DNA of 42,297 nt, taken from the NCBI RefSeq assembly GCF_000285575.1, contig NZ_HE611055.1:9574-51870 (forward strand), given 5' to 3'. The translations under genes and the position numbers were made by a program. Numbering within the stretch: position 1 is the first letter of the stretch; every line of letters starts with the position of its first letter. Under the pieces are notes generated by a model. That model had not been told where the DNA came from, searched no databases, and saw only the letters and a list, made by a program, of their open reading frames with translations. This DNA is from Clostridium senegalense JC122 (GTDB lineage Bacteria > Bacillota > Clostridia > Clostridiales > Clostridiaceae). This document shows positions 26,278 through 35,132 of the stretch, one piece after another.

Positions 26278-27927
26278 ATGACACAACCTAAACTTTTACA
26301 TCTTTTTAGAAAAAAAAGTTTTTCTAAAGAGCAATTTTTCAAAGATATGATAGCTGGAATAATAGTAGCTATTATAGCATTACCACTTTCTATAGCCCTT
26401 GGTATATCATCAGGTGTAAGTCCTGAAAAGGGTCTCATAACCGCAATAATAGCAGGTTTTTTTATTTCTTTCTTAGGGGGTAGCAGTGTCCAAATTGGTG
26501 GGCCTACAGGAGCATTTGTTGTAATTGTTTATGGAATTATTGAACAATATGGCATTGAAGGATTAATAATTGCTACACTGATGTCTGGTATAATTCTTGT
26601 AATATTAGGCCTTTTAAGGTTAGGTTCTCTTATTAAATTCATACCATATCCTATAACAGTAGGGTTTACAGCTGGTATTGCAGTAACTTTGTTTACTACT
26701 CAAATCAAAGACTTTCTAGGACTTTCTATTGATAAAGTACCTTCTGAGTTTATACCTAAGGTAATTTCCTTTATATCAAATATAAATACTATAAATTTTA
26801 CAGCATTATTACTAGGAATTGCTTCTATTGCTATAATCCTTTTATGGCCAAAAATAAATAAGACCATTCCTGGTTCATTAATCGCGCTTATTATTACAAC
26901 ATTAGTAGTATGTATATTTGATTTGCCTGTAGCAACAATAGGTAGTCAATTTGGTCAAATAAGTTCTAAATTTCCAAGTCCATCAATACCAAATGTTAAC
27001 TTAAACACAATTTTAAGTCTTATAAAACCAGCATTTACAATTGCTATACTTGCTGGAATAGAATCTCTTTTATCTGCTGTTGTTTCAGATAAAATGATTA
27101 ATGATAAACATGATTCAAACATGGAACTTATAGGACAAGGTGTTGCAAATATTTTTTCAGGTTTATTTGGTGGAATTCCAGCTACTGGAGCTATAGCAAG
27201 AACTGCCGCAAATGTTAAAAACGGCGGAAGAACTCCAATTTCTGGAATAATACATGCAATTACTTTATTTTTAATAATGAAAATATTTATGCCTTATGCT
27301 AAATTTATACCATTAACAACTCTTGCTGCTATTCTTATGATTGTTTCCTATAATATGGGTGATTGGAGTTGCTTTAAATCAATGCTGAAAGCACCTAAAA
27401 GTGATATTTTAATATTATTTACCACATTTATCTTAACTGTTGTTTTTGATTTAGTTATAGCTATAGAAGTAGGAATGGTTATAACTATGTGTTTATTTAT
27501 AAGAAAAATGTCGCTACATACCAAAGTAAACCATTTACCAATAGAAGAAAGTGTACATGATTCTTTAAAAGATCACATAATGATTTATGATATAGATGGA
27601 CCATTATTTTTTGGTGCTACTGATACTTTTCATGATAGTATAAACAATATAATAGGAAAACATCGCTCTAAAAAAATATTAATACTTAACATGGATAAAT
27701 CTAAACTTATGGATATTACAGCATATACTGCTTTAGAATCTATAGAAGAGTTTTGTACTGAGAATAAGATTAGACTTATTTTATCTCAAGTTCATCAACA
27801 ACCTATGAAGGTTATTACTAATATGGGCTTATTAAAAAGAATTGATAAAAATAATATTACAGTATCCTTAAATGAAGCTGTAGAATTAGCTAATTCTATA
27901 TTAATAAAGCAAAAAGTTATTGCATAA
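26278..27927 (+). CDS. SulP-family anion transporter with C-terminal STAS domain
   Basis: 549 residues: a transmembrane transport domain (about 20-420) with the SulP signature region (IVAIIALPLSIALGISSG, then GGSSVQIGGPTGAFVVIV) and a cytoplasmic STAS domain (about 440-545) with DIDGPLFFGATDTF. SulP proteins carry sulfate, bicarbonate or other anions by symport or exchange; the STAS domain regulates or anchors. Length is typical. ATG with AAGGAGG. Single gene. No adjacent carbonic anhydrase or sulfate assimilation gene is present, so the substrate is open. Confidence 0.94.
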   Translation: MTQPKLLHLFRKKSFSKEQFFKDMIAGIIVAIIALPLSIALGISSGVSPEKGLITAIIAGFFISFLGGSSVQIGGPTGAFVVIVYGIIEQYGIEGLIIATLMSGIILVILGLLRLGSLIKFIPYPITVGFTAGIAVTLFTTQIKDFLGLSIDKVPSEFIPKVISFISNINTINFTALLLGIASIAIILLWPKINKTIPGSLIALIITTLVVCIFDLPVATIGSQFGQISSKFPSPSIPNVNLNTILSLIKPAFTIAILAGIESLLSAVVSDKMINDKHDSNMELIGQGVANIFSGLFGGIPATGAIARTAANVKNGGRTPISGIIHAITLFLIMKIFMPYAKFIPLTTLAAILMIVSYNMGDWSCFKSMLKAPKSDILILFTTFILTVVFDLVIAIEVGMVITMCLFIRKMSLHTKVNHLPIEESVHDSLKDHIMIYDIDGPLFFGATDTFHDSINNIIGKHRSKKILILNMDKSKLMDITAYTALESIEEFCTENKIRLILSQVHQQPMKVITNMGLLKRIDKNNITVSLNEAVELANSILIKQKVIA

Positions 27928-27928
27928 C

Positions 27929-27959
27929 AAAAAAAGCTGTCTAAAAAGGCAGCTTTTTT
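27929..27959. terminator. Bidirectional terminator between SulP and the CrtI-like gene
   Basis: A stem AGCTGTCT/AGGCAGCT with one G-U pair, extended by A and T runs on the two sides, lies immediately after the SulP stop codon and 6 bases from the convergent stop codon at 27965. Confidence 0.85.
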
Positions 27960-27964
27960 GTTGT

Positions 27965-29464
27965 TTAATTATAATTTTTGAAATCTTTTAAAATTTCATC
28001 AGTAACTATTTTGCTTGATTTTAAAACCATTGCTACCCCTGCTCCAGGGTGTATTGAATCACCGACAAAATATAAATTTTTTAATTTTTCTATTTTACAC
28101 TGTGGCCTAAACCAATTTGTCTGACTTAATGTAGGACTAATCCCAAAAGCACAGCCATTAAAACAATTAAATTTACTTTCTAAATCTTTTGGTGTTAAAT
28201 AGTTTTCATATATTATATGTTCTTTCAAATCTTGTAAACCATCTATAGATAATAAAATAGATAATATTTTTTCTTTCAAAAGTATTATAGTGTTTTCATT
28301 CCATTCTACAGAATTTTTGCATAAATTTGGAACTCTAACTATAATATTTAATATTTCTTCTCCATTTTTATTTATTGTATTATCTATTTTACTAGGACAA
28401 TAAATATAAATTGATGGATCTATAGGTAATTCACCTATAAATATCTTTTGCGTATTATCTTTAAAATTTTTATTTAAATATATGTTATGAACTTTTAAAA
28501 TATCATATTTCTTATTTAATGCTAAATACATTATAAAAGTAGAACAAGTATACTGTATTTTTTTCATAGTATATTTTTCAATTTTTAATTGTGAGTTGTT
28601 CTCGCTTAAAAGTTTTTCTATTGTATATGAAAAATCACTATTACAAACTACTAAATCGCACTTTTCTAACCCTTTGTTTGTTATTACACCAACAACTTTA
28701 TTATCCTCTATATGTATTTTTTCTACATTTTTTCCACACTCTATTTCTCCACCTAACTCTAATATAAATTTTTCTAATACTTCTACGTACCTATACATTC
28801 CCCCTTCAATATGCCATAATCCATGGAGCTGAGATATCATAGGAATTAATGTATAAATACTAGGTCCATCAAAAGGAGATATTCCAACATACATACTTTG
28901 AAAAGCTAAAAATTCTGTAAGTATATTATTATCTATAAACTTCTTGATATAATGATATGAGCAATTACTAGTTTTTAAACTTTCTATCACTTTAATATTT
29001 TTAGGTTTTAAAATTTTAAATTTATTTATTTGGCTTTTACATAAAAAATAGTTATTTGCAGCTATATAATGTTTATATGTATCCCCTAAAAATTTAATAT
29101 ATCCATAAGAATCCTTTTGTGAAAAATCTTTTAATGTATTCATAAGTTTATATAACTCATTATTAAAATCATAATATTTATTTTCATGTGAAAATACCCT
29201 ATATATAGGATTTATACTTTTCACATTAAAAAACATACTAAAATCCTTGTCAATATATTCTATTAGCTCCTTATAAGGTTCTATAATCATTAATATAGAA
29301 GCTGTTAAGTCAAATTTAAAATTCTTTTCTTTTAATAAATTAACTTTTCCTCCCACCCTGCATTCTTTTTCTATAATTTTGACATCATAACCATTTTTCA
29401 ATAGCCTTAAACCAGTTGCTAATCCTCCAATTCCGCCACCTATAACTATTACTTTTTCACTCAT
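27965..29464 (-). CDS. CrtI/CrtN-like FAD-dependent phytoene-desaturase-family oxidoreductase
   Basis: 499 residues. The N-terminal dinucleotide-binding loop GGGIGGLATGLRL (about 8-20) with IIEKECRVGGKV, and the C-terminal FVGDSIHPGAGVAMVL, are the signatures of the phytoene desaturase/carotene isomerase family, which desaturates, saturates or isomerises long isoprenoid chains. No phytoene synthase is nearby, so a carotenoid product is not supported. It follows a cis-prenyltransferase gene by about 36 bases, pointing to a common prenyl substrate. ATG with AGAAGG upstream. The middle region diverges from classic CrtI, so activity is an inference. Confidence 0.82.
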   Translation of the reverse strand: MSEKVIVIGGGIGGLATGLRLLKNGYDVKIIEKECRVGGKVNLLKEKNFKFDLTASILMIIEPYKELIEYIDKDFSMFFNVKSINPIYRVFSHENKYYDFNNELYKLMNTLKDFSQKDSYGYIKFLGDTYKHYIAANNYFLCKSQINKFKILKPKNIKVIESLKTSNCSYHYIKKFIDNNILTEFLAFQSMYVGISPFDGPSIYTLIPMISQLHGLWHIEGGMYRYVEVLEKFILELGGEIECGKNVEKIHIEDNKVVGVITNKGLEKCDLVVCNSDFSYTIEKLLSENNSQLKIEKYTMKKIQYTCSTFIMYLALNKKYDILKVHNIYLNKNFKDNTQKIFIGELPIDPSIYIYCPSKIDNTINKNGEEILNIIVRVPNLCKNSVEWNENTIILLKEKILSILLSIDGLQDLKEHIIYENYLTPKDLESKFNCFNGCAFGISPTLSQTNWFRPQCKIEKLKNLYFVGDSIHPGAGVAMVLKSSKIVTDEILKDFKNYN

Positions 29465-29500
29465 AAAAAAACCTTCTTACTAATAGAATTCATTTATAAA

Positions 29501-30142
29501 TTAACCACCTAAAGTCACATCTTGTGTATCATACCAATTTAATGCATCTAAAAAGTGTTGTTTTTCAAATTCTGGCCAAAATTTATCTATAACATAAAAA
29601 TCAGCATATACAGATTGAACTGGTAAAAAACCACTAAGCCTTCGTCTTCCACCCCAACGTATTATAAGATCAATTCTTGAAACTTCTTTTGATTTAATAT
29701 TATTATTAATATTTTTTCTATTTATATCTGCTATTTTTAATTCATTTAAATCCCATTCCCATCCATAATTTACTAAAAAATTTACTTTTATTCCACCTTT
29801 TCCAAAAACTTTTCTTTTAGTAAAGGGTACCAATTCTTTTGGAAATACAGGCGATTCAGTATTACCAACTACCAAAAGTTCTGCATTTTCTTTTGACAAT
29901 ATGTTTACAGCACTTATACATGCATCTATAAAAGCTTTTTTTTGATTTGCAGGTCTTTTAGTATTGTCTGTTGTAAATCCATAATAAGTAATTTCTTCTA
30001 TTCCTAATTCCTCGCAAGTCTTAAAAAGCGCTAATCCTGGGTTTATACCAGATTCATACCCATCCTCTTTGTTAAGACCATTTGATACTGCCCATCTCCT
30101 GTTTCCATCTGGGATTATACCTATATGTTTTGGTAATCTCAT
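29501..30142 (-). CDS. Short cis-prenyltransferase (UppS-family) of divergent type
   Basis: 213 residues, shorter than typical UppS (about 240-255). It has the catalytic HIGIIPDGNRRWA near the N-terminus and a C-terminal block RWGGRRRLSGFLPVQSVYAD corresponding to the UppS RTGGE-RLSNFLLWQSAYAE motif, with several changes including Glu to Asp at the metal-ligand position. The family adds isopentenyl units in cis to allylic diphosphates. The shortness and changes suggest a short-chain or specialised product rather than the essential undecaprenyl synthase. Start at the ATG at 30142 (GAGGTG six bases upstream) rather than the GTG three codons earlier, which overlaps that site. In an operon with the CrtI-like gene. 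Confidence 0.82.
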   Translation of the reverse strand: MRLPKHIGIIPDGNRRWAVSNGLNKEDGYESGINPGLALFKTCEELGIEEITYYGFTTDNTKRPANQKKAFIDACISAVNILSKENAELLVVGNTESPVFPKELVPFTKRKVFGKGGIKVNFLVNYGWEWDLNELKIADINRKNINNNIKSKEVSRIDLIIRWGGRRRLSGFLPVQSVYADFYVIDKFWPEFEKQHFLDALNWYDTQDVTLGG

Positions 30143-30277
30143 AAAATTCACCTCTTATAAATTAAGTCTATTCATATTAATTCTTACCAAATATAAAAAA
30201 TATAATCTTTAAATAAGTATTATTTTTGTGCATTTTAAAATAAATAACTTCATATTATATGCTTCGCTTTCACACAA

Positions 30278-30334
30278 AAATGGAGCTGTTTCTTTTTAAC
30301 CTATATCAGTTAAATTTACAACAGCTCCACTTTT
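30278..30334 (-). terminator. Terminator of the amino-sugar operon
   Basis: Arms TGGAGCTGTT (30281-30290) and AACAGCTCCA (30320-30329) enclose a smaller TTTAAC/GTTAAA hairpin; on the minus strand TTTTTG follows. It lies about 40 bases past the last gene of the operon. Confidence 0.8.
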
Positions 30335-30374
30335 ATATTTAAATTATTAAAATAAATCATACATTAAATATTAA

Positions 30375-31634
30375 TTATATACCTTCTATTTTATTATTCC
30401 AAAATTCACTCATATTAACAACTTTCCCAGTTACCCTAGATTCTTCTGCTGCAAAGGCCATAACATGGCTCTCTACAGATTTTATAGCAGGGGTTTTTGC
30501 TTCACCATCTTTCCCTCCTACTAATGCTATAAAATCCTCCATTATTTTTGTATCGCCACCTAAATGACCACTTTCAACAACCTCAGGAATTATAGTCTTC
30601 CAATCATTTTCTGTAAATTTCTTAACTTCTATTACATTTTTACCATCATGAGCTCTTACTTCACCATTAGTAAACATAAGCTTTAAAGTTCTATTACAAT
30701 CCTGTGTAAATGCACTTAGATTAAAAGTTGCTGTTATATTATTCTCAAACTCTAATATAGTTACCATATGATCAACAACATTATTATCACACTTATAGAC
30801 ACATCTTCCATAAGGCCCACTTTTTAAAGCTTCTTTTAAATTTTCTTTTGTTGGTACCGGATGTACTACAGTTTTAAATATAGGTTTTTCGCCTAAATAT
30901 AATTTCACTGCTGAATATGGACATTCTTCCTTATATTTACACTCTATACATTTGTCAGTCATTCCTTCTTTAAAATTTGAATTATTCATGTGAGATAACT
31001 CACCGAATGATGCTATTTTTCTACAGCTCGAATTAGAAAACCATAAAAGTATATCCATATCATGACAACTTTTTGCAAGTATTAATGGACTAGTTTCATT
31101 ACTGTTCCGCCAATTTCCTCTTGTAAAACTATGTGCAAAATGCCAGTAACCTATATTTTCATTATGTTGTATATTTACTAAATCACCTAATTCCTTTGAA
31201 TCTATAATTGCCTTTAGCTTGCTGAAAAATGGCGTATATCTTAATACATGACATATCATAAATATTTGATTTTCATATTTTTGGGCAAGTTCTCCAAGTT
31301 TTATAATATCCTTTAATTTATTGCTCATAGGCTTTTCTAGTAATACATTATAACCCTTTTCTAAAGCTATTTTAGTTGGCTCATAATGTGATTCATCATT
31401 ATTTGCTATTATTATTGCATCTGCCAGCCTTTCTTTTTTTAATAATTCTTCCCAATGTGAAAAAGTATTCTCATCATTTATGTTATATTCTTCTTTAAAT
31501 TGATTTCTTCTAATATGATTTGGCTCAGCTACTGCTACAAATTCTAAAAGTTCTTCATTTTCTTTTGCATATGGTGCATATGCATACATACCTCTTGCCC
31601 CGGCACCTACCAATGCCACTTTGACCTTTTTCAT
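30375..31634 (-). CDS. Gfo/Idh/MocA-family NAD(P)-dependent protein of the amino-sugar operon
   Basis: 419 residues: an N-terminal Rossmann domain with GAGARGMYAY near residue 10 and the EKPMSNK motif near 97, then an alpha/beta C-terminal domain. Residues about 165-195 (ENIGYWHFAHSFTRGNWR) and SCHDMDILLW are strongly patterned, followed by a cysteine group CIECKYKEEC that may bind a metal. Being last in a GalNAc-type operon, it could be an oxidoreductase on a sugar derivative or, as in GH109 (an NAD-dependent alpha-N-acetylgalactosaminidase with this fold), a redox-cycling glycosidase; the sequence does not decide. No signal peptide. ATG with TGGGGGAA; 49 bases after nagA. Confidence 0.85.
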   Translation of the reverse strand: MKKVKVALVGAGARGMYAYAPYAKENEELLEFVAVAEPNHIRRNQFKEEYNINDENTFSHWEELLKKERLADAIIIANNDESHYEPTKIALEKGYNVLLEKPMSNKLKDIIKLGELAQKYENQIFMICHVLRYTPFFSKLKAIIDSKELGDLVNIQHNENIGYWHFAHSFTRGNWRNSNETSPLILAKSCHDMDILLWFSNSSCRKIASFGELSHMNNSNFKEGMTDKCIECKYKEECPYSAVKLYLGEKPIFKTVVHPVPTKENLKEALKSGPYGRCVYKCDNNVVDHMVTILEFENNITATFNLSAFTQDCNRTLKLMFTNGEVRAHDGKNVIEVKKFTENDWKTIIPEVVESGHLGGDTKIMEDFIALVGGKDGEAKTPAIKSVESHVMAFAAEESRVTGKVVNMSEFWNNKIEGI

Positions 31635-31683
31635 TATAATTCCCCCAATGTTAAAACAAAATTATGTCATAAATAATATTTCT

Positions 31684-32778
31684 TTATTTATAAAATACAA
31701 TCTTTCCTTTTTTATATGTTCTAATCACATCTAAATTTTCATCTAATATACAAATATCAGCTTCTTTTCCTAAATCTAAAGTTCCCTTTCTATTATTTAT
31801 ACCTAATCTTATTGATGCATTAGTACTTGTCATCGCCACAGCATCTTCTAAAGAACAATTTGTGTAATTAATTATATTCTTAAAAGCATCATTCATTGAA
31901 ATTGTACTTCCTGCTAAATTGCCTGATTTTAATCTTGCTTCATTACCTTTTTTTATAACATCTAATCCACCTAATTTATATATTCCATCTTTAAGCCCTC
32001 TAGCTCTCATAGAATCTGTTATCAATATAATTTTATCACTACCTTTTAATTTTAATGTTGTTTTTACTACATCTTTATTTACATGTATACCATCACATAT
32101 CATCTCTATCATGATGTTATCAAAATATAAACCTGCTGTAACTACCCCTGGATTTCTATGACTATGGCTACTACATCCATTATAAAAGTGAGTTATATTA
32201 AAATCCCTTATTTTTAATGCTTCACTAATTTTCTCAAAATTAGAATCACTATGACCTATTGAAGAAACTATGTTTTTACTTTTAAGATATTTAGTAAATA
32301 GAAAATCAATATCATTTTCTATAGCATAAGTTACTATTTTTATATTTTTGCATGTCTCCTCAAACTTTTTAAAATCCTCTATATTAGGATTAACTATTAA
32401 GTGTTCATCATGAGCTCCTTTAAAACTTTTATTTAAAAATGGTCCTTCTAAATGAACTCCTAATACTTCAGCTCCACAATCATTAAAATTTTTCATATAA
32501 TAATCTATTGTCTTTAAGGATTTTTCTATGTTTTCTTTACTTTCTGTTAATGTTGTAGGATAAAAAGATGTAGTGCCACTTTTCAAACTTTCTTTAGCAA
32601 TACACTTTAACCCATCAACATCACCGTCCATAGCATCTTTATTAAATCCACCATGAGTATGAATATCAATAAATCCTGGCACAGCTATACAATTTTTAGG
32701 TATTTCAATTTTTTCACCATATTTACTTATACATCCATACATTGTGTATATATAACCTTTTTTTATGACTTTACTCAT
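31684..32778 (-). CDS. nagA: N-acetylhexosamine-6-phosphate deacetylase (NagA family)
   Basis: Removes acetate from N-acetylglucosamine-6-phosphate or, in Aga-type pathways, N-acetylgalactosamine-6-phosphate. The 364-residue protein has the metal motif HTHGG near residue 45, EGPFLNKSFKGAH near 120, the GHSDSN and THFYNG blocks, and the catalytic Asp in ITDSMRARG. Start at the ATG at 32778, seven bases from GGAGGTG; an upstream in-frame ATG would place ten residues inside the ribosome site. The operon partners (AgaS, aldolase, PfkB) favour a GalNAc-6-phosphate role (AgaA). Separated from the upstream pfkB-type gene by an intergenic repeat copy. Confidence 0.92.
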   Translation of the reverse strand: MSKVIKKGYIYTMYGCISKYGEKIEIPKNCIAVPGFIDIHTHGGFNKDAMDGDVDGLKCIAKESLKSGTTSFYPTTLTESKENIEKSLKTIDYYMKNFNDCGAEVLGVHLEGPFLNKSFKGAHDEHLIVNPNIEDFKKFEETCKNIKIVTYAIENDIDFLFTKYLKSKNIVSSIGHSDSNFEKISEALKIRDFNITHFYNGCSSHSHRNPGVVTAGLYFDNIMIEMICDGIHVNKDVVKTTLKLKGSDKIILITDSMRARGLKDGIYKLGGLDVIKKGNEARLKSGNLAGSTISMNDAFKNIINYTNCSLEDAVAMTSTNASIRLGINNRKGTLDLGKEADICILDENLDVIRTYKKGKIVFYK

Positions 32779-32795
32779 AACACACCTCCATGTAT

Positions 32796-32990
32796 TATAG
32801 GGAAACAAGCTCGCATTTAAATTTATTCAATAGCTTTAAAATATTTTTATACAAAATGTAGCGTTGAATTCTAAGTGATTCGGAGCATGTCTCACTATTT
32901 TAGGTATCCAAGTTTTGGCACAAGTAATTTTAAAAGTCAACTTGGAACGATATATAAAGAAAAATAAACTCCAATTTAAATTTATTCATT
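32796..32990 (-). repeat. Dispersed intergenic repeat, copy 2 (longest)
   Basis: Read on the minus strand it has: a first tail unit (AATGAATAAATTTAAATTGG at 32971-32990), a GTTCCAAGTTGACTTTTAAAAT segment shared with 34944-34966, a block AAAACTTGGATACC...GTGAGACATGCTC...ACATTTTGTATAAAA shared with copy 4, and a second tail ending TTTCCCTATA at 32796, 18 bases before the nagA start codon. It fills most of the 330-bp gap between the pfkB-type gene and nagA; the remainder (32991-33108) shows no gene. It may carry a promoter or processing site for the downstream genes. Confidence 0.75.
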
Positions 32991-33108
32991 ATTACTTTTT
33001 AATAATGTAATTTCGTAATTTTCAGACTTATATTTACTCCTGTGATTGTATATCTATAGTTAGAGAATCTTCAACTTAAAGCTAAAGCAATTTTATATAA
33101 GTGAAAAA

Positions 33109-34035
33109 CTAAAGTCTTATTATATCTATTTCTTTTTTTATTTTATTTACTATATTGTAATCTACCTTCCCTGTTTCTAAATACATAGCATTGCTTATTC
33201 CACAACTATTAGCTAATTTTAAGATATCTTCAATAGGATATTTACTTTCAATTCCTACAGCTAATCCAGCAACAACAGCATCACCACAACCAACAGTACT
33301 TGTTATGTTTATCTTAGGTATTTTTACTAAATAATTTCCTAAATCACCTACGAAAATCATTCCATCTCCTCCTAATGATACGGCTACATTTTTGGCTCCC
33401 ATATTTTTCACAATATTAGCACCATTAACTACTTCTTCAATTGAATTTATTTTTATTTTAAGTAATTGCTCTAATTCTTTCTTATTAGGTTTTATGAGAA
33501 ATGGTTTGCTATTCAATCCATATTCAAGAAATTTTCCACTTGTGTCTAAAATAAATTTCACATTATATTCTTTACATTTTTCTCCTATATTTCTATAATA
33601 ATTTTCAGGCAGTCCTTTAGGTAAACTGCCTGATGCTACTAATATATCACTTTTAATCAATTCAGTTTCTAATAGATTTTCAAACTTTTCTCTATCACTT
33701 ACTGTTATCGTTGGACCACTTTCTAATATTTCTGTAGATATTCCTTTAGCAGTAATAATGTTAATGCATTGTCTTGTATTATCATTGATTTTTATAAAAT
33801 TTGTATTTATTTTCTTATGTTTTAATTGATCATTTATTATATTACCATTTACTCCACCTAAAAACCCTATACAGTTAACCCTCTCACCTATTTCATTACA
33901 AACCTTTGCAACATTTATTCCTTTACCCCCTGGTGTTTTGTAATATTTTAAACATCTATGAACTTGTCCAATTTCCAAATCTTCAATGAAATAAGAAATA
34001 TCAATTGAAGGATTCATTGTTATAATAGTTATCAT
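33109..34035 (-). CDS. PfkB-family sugar-phosphate kinase (tagatose-6-phosphate / fructose-1-phosphate kinase type)
   Basis: 308 residues with both PfkB signatures: TPGGKGINVAKVCNEIGE near residue 35 and the C-terminal catalytic loop GCGDAVVAGLAVG near 252 (Asp base present). The opening ITMNPSIDISYF is typical of 1-phosphofructokinase/LacC. Next to a class II aldolase (5-base gap) and an AgaS-type gene, the expected reaction is tagatose-6-phosphate + ATP to tagatose-1,6-bisphosphate; fructose-type substrates are a possible alternative. ATG start, with GGATATAGAAG overlapping the end of the aldolase gene, so the pair is coupled. Confidence 0.9.
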   Translation of the reverse strand: MITIITMNPSIDISYFIEDLEIGQVHRCLKYYKTPGGKGINVAKVCNEIGERVNCIGFLGGVNGNIINDQLKHKKINTNFIKINDNTRQCINIITAKGISTEILESGPTITVSDREKFENLLETELIKSDILVASGSLPKGLPENYYRNIGEKCKEYNVKFILDTSGKFLEYGLNSKPFLIKPNKKELEQLLKIKINSIEEVVNGANIVKNMGAKNVAVSLGGDGMIFVGDLGNYLVKIPKINITSTVGCGDAVVAGLAVGIESKYPIEDILKLANSCGISNAMYLETGKVDYNIVNKIKKEIDIIRL

Positions 34036-34040
34036 AACTT

Positions 34041-34892
34041 CTATATCCTATTATAACTATTGCAAAGAATTATTTTTTCTTTTACAACATTACAAATTGC
34101 TTCTTTTCCATAAGGAACATATTTTCTTAAATCTATACAATTAGGATTTTTAAATAAATAATTCTTTATAGCATTTGTAAAAGGGACTTTTAATTCAGTT
34201 GCTATATTTATTTTATTTATTCCTAAAGCTATAGACTTTCTTATATCTTTTTCATTTATCCCTGATGCACCATGAAGTACCAGTGGTAGATCTACACTGC
34301 TTTTTATTTCTTTTAATCGTTGAAAATTCAATTTAGGCTCTTTTATATATAATCCATGAGCAGTTCCAATAGAAATAGCTAAAGAATCTATATTGGTTTC
34401 ATTAACAAATTTTATAGATTCTTTTACATTGGTAAAAAACTCCTCTCCTTCTAACTTTTCTAAATCATTAGTCATAACTACCCTTCCAAGTTCTGCTTCA
34501 ACAGTTACACCTTTTAAGTGTGCATAATCTGTTATCTCCTTAACCAAAGCTATATTCTTTTCTAGGTTTAATTTAGAACCATCTATCATAATAGATTTAA
34601 ATCCTAAATCTATGCTTTCTTTTAAGTCATCTATATTTTCATGATGATCCAAATGAAATACCATTGGTATAGTGCTTTTTTTCATAGCACTATTTGCTAA
34701 TCCCAGTATATAATCTTTTCCACAATACTCTATACTCGAGGGGCTTATAGCTAAAATTACTGGTGACTTTAAAAATTCACACCCTCTTATTATACTTTGC
34801 AGTGTTTCCATATTATAAAAATTAAAAGCTGGAATAGCATATCCATTTTTTTTTGCATCTAAAAGCAACTTCTTACTATTAATAAATTCCAT
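34041..34892 (-). CDS. Class II ketose-bisphosphate aldolase (tagatose-bisphosphate type)
   Basis: Cleaves tagatose-1,6-bisphosphate (or fructose-1,6-bisphosphate) to dihydroxyacetone phosphate and glyceraldehyde-3-phosphate. The 283-residue zinc enzyme shows the class II metal and catalytic blocks: PMVFHLDHHENIDD near residue 80, VEAELGRV near 135, GTAHGLY near 180 and LHGASGI near 210. KbaY/GatY proteins are about 284-286 residues, a good fit, and FbaA-type insertions are absent. Start at the ATG at 34892 with GAGGTG six bases upstream; the ATG four codons earlier overlaps this site. Position between AgaS and the PfkB kinase supports the tagatose route. Confidence 0.92.
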   Translation of the reverse strand: MEFINSKKLLLDAKKNGYAIPAFNFYNMETLQSIIRGCEFLKSPVILAISPSSIEYCGKDYILGLANSAMKKSTIPMVFHLDHHENIDDLKESIDLGFKSIMIDGSKLNLEKNIALVKEITDYAHLKGVTVEAELGRVVMTNDLEKLEGEEFFTNVKESIKFVNETNIDSLAISIGTAHGLYIKEPKLNFQRLKEIKSSVDLPLVLHGASGINEKDIRKSIALGINKINIATELKVPFTNAIKNYLFKNPNCIDLRKYVPYGKEAICNVVKEKIILCNSYNRI

Positions 34893-34940
34893 ATAACACC
34901 TCATAAACCTTCAACTTAATTTTTTATTTTTCAAAATATG

Positions 34941-35128
34941 GGGTTCCAAGTTAAACTTTAAAATTATTCATTTATCAAATGAGAAAACTCAAATTAATAT
35001 TTTATCAATAACTAACAGATTATTTTAGTTAAAAGTTAAGAGTGAATAGTGAAGAGTTGTAGTTATTTTTCTCAACTGATAACAAAAATTTGATGAATAA
35101 ATTTAAATTGGAGCTTGTTCCCCTATAT
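34941..35128 (+). repeat. Dispersed intergenic repeat, copy 3
   Basis: Fills the gap between the AgaS-type gene and the aldolase, in plus orientation, opposite to copy 2. It starts GGGTTCCAAGTTAAACTTTAA, passes through AGTTAAGAGTGAATAGTGAA and ATCAACTGATAAC-like sequence shared with copy 1, and ends AAATTTAAATTGGAGCTTGT then CCCCTATA, 4 bases before the AgaS stop codon. Confidence 0.75.
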
Positions 35129-35132
35129 ATCA

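Noticed and set aside
27965-29464. Carotenoid biosynthesis cluster
   Set aside because: A CrtI-like gene is present but there is no phytoene synthase or other crt gene; the partner is a cis-prenyltransferase, so a carotenoid call is not supported.
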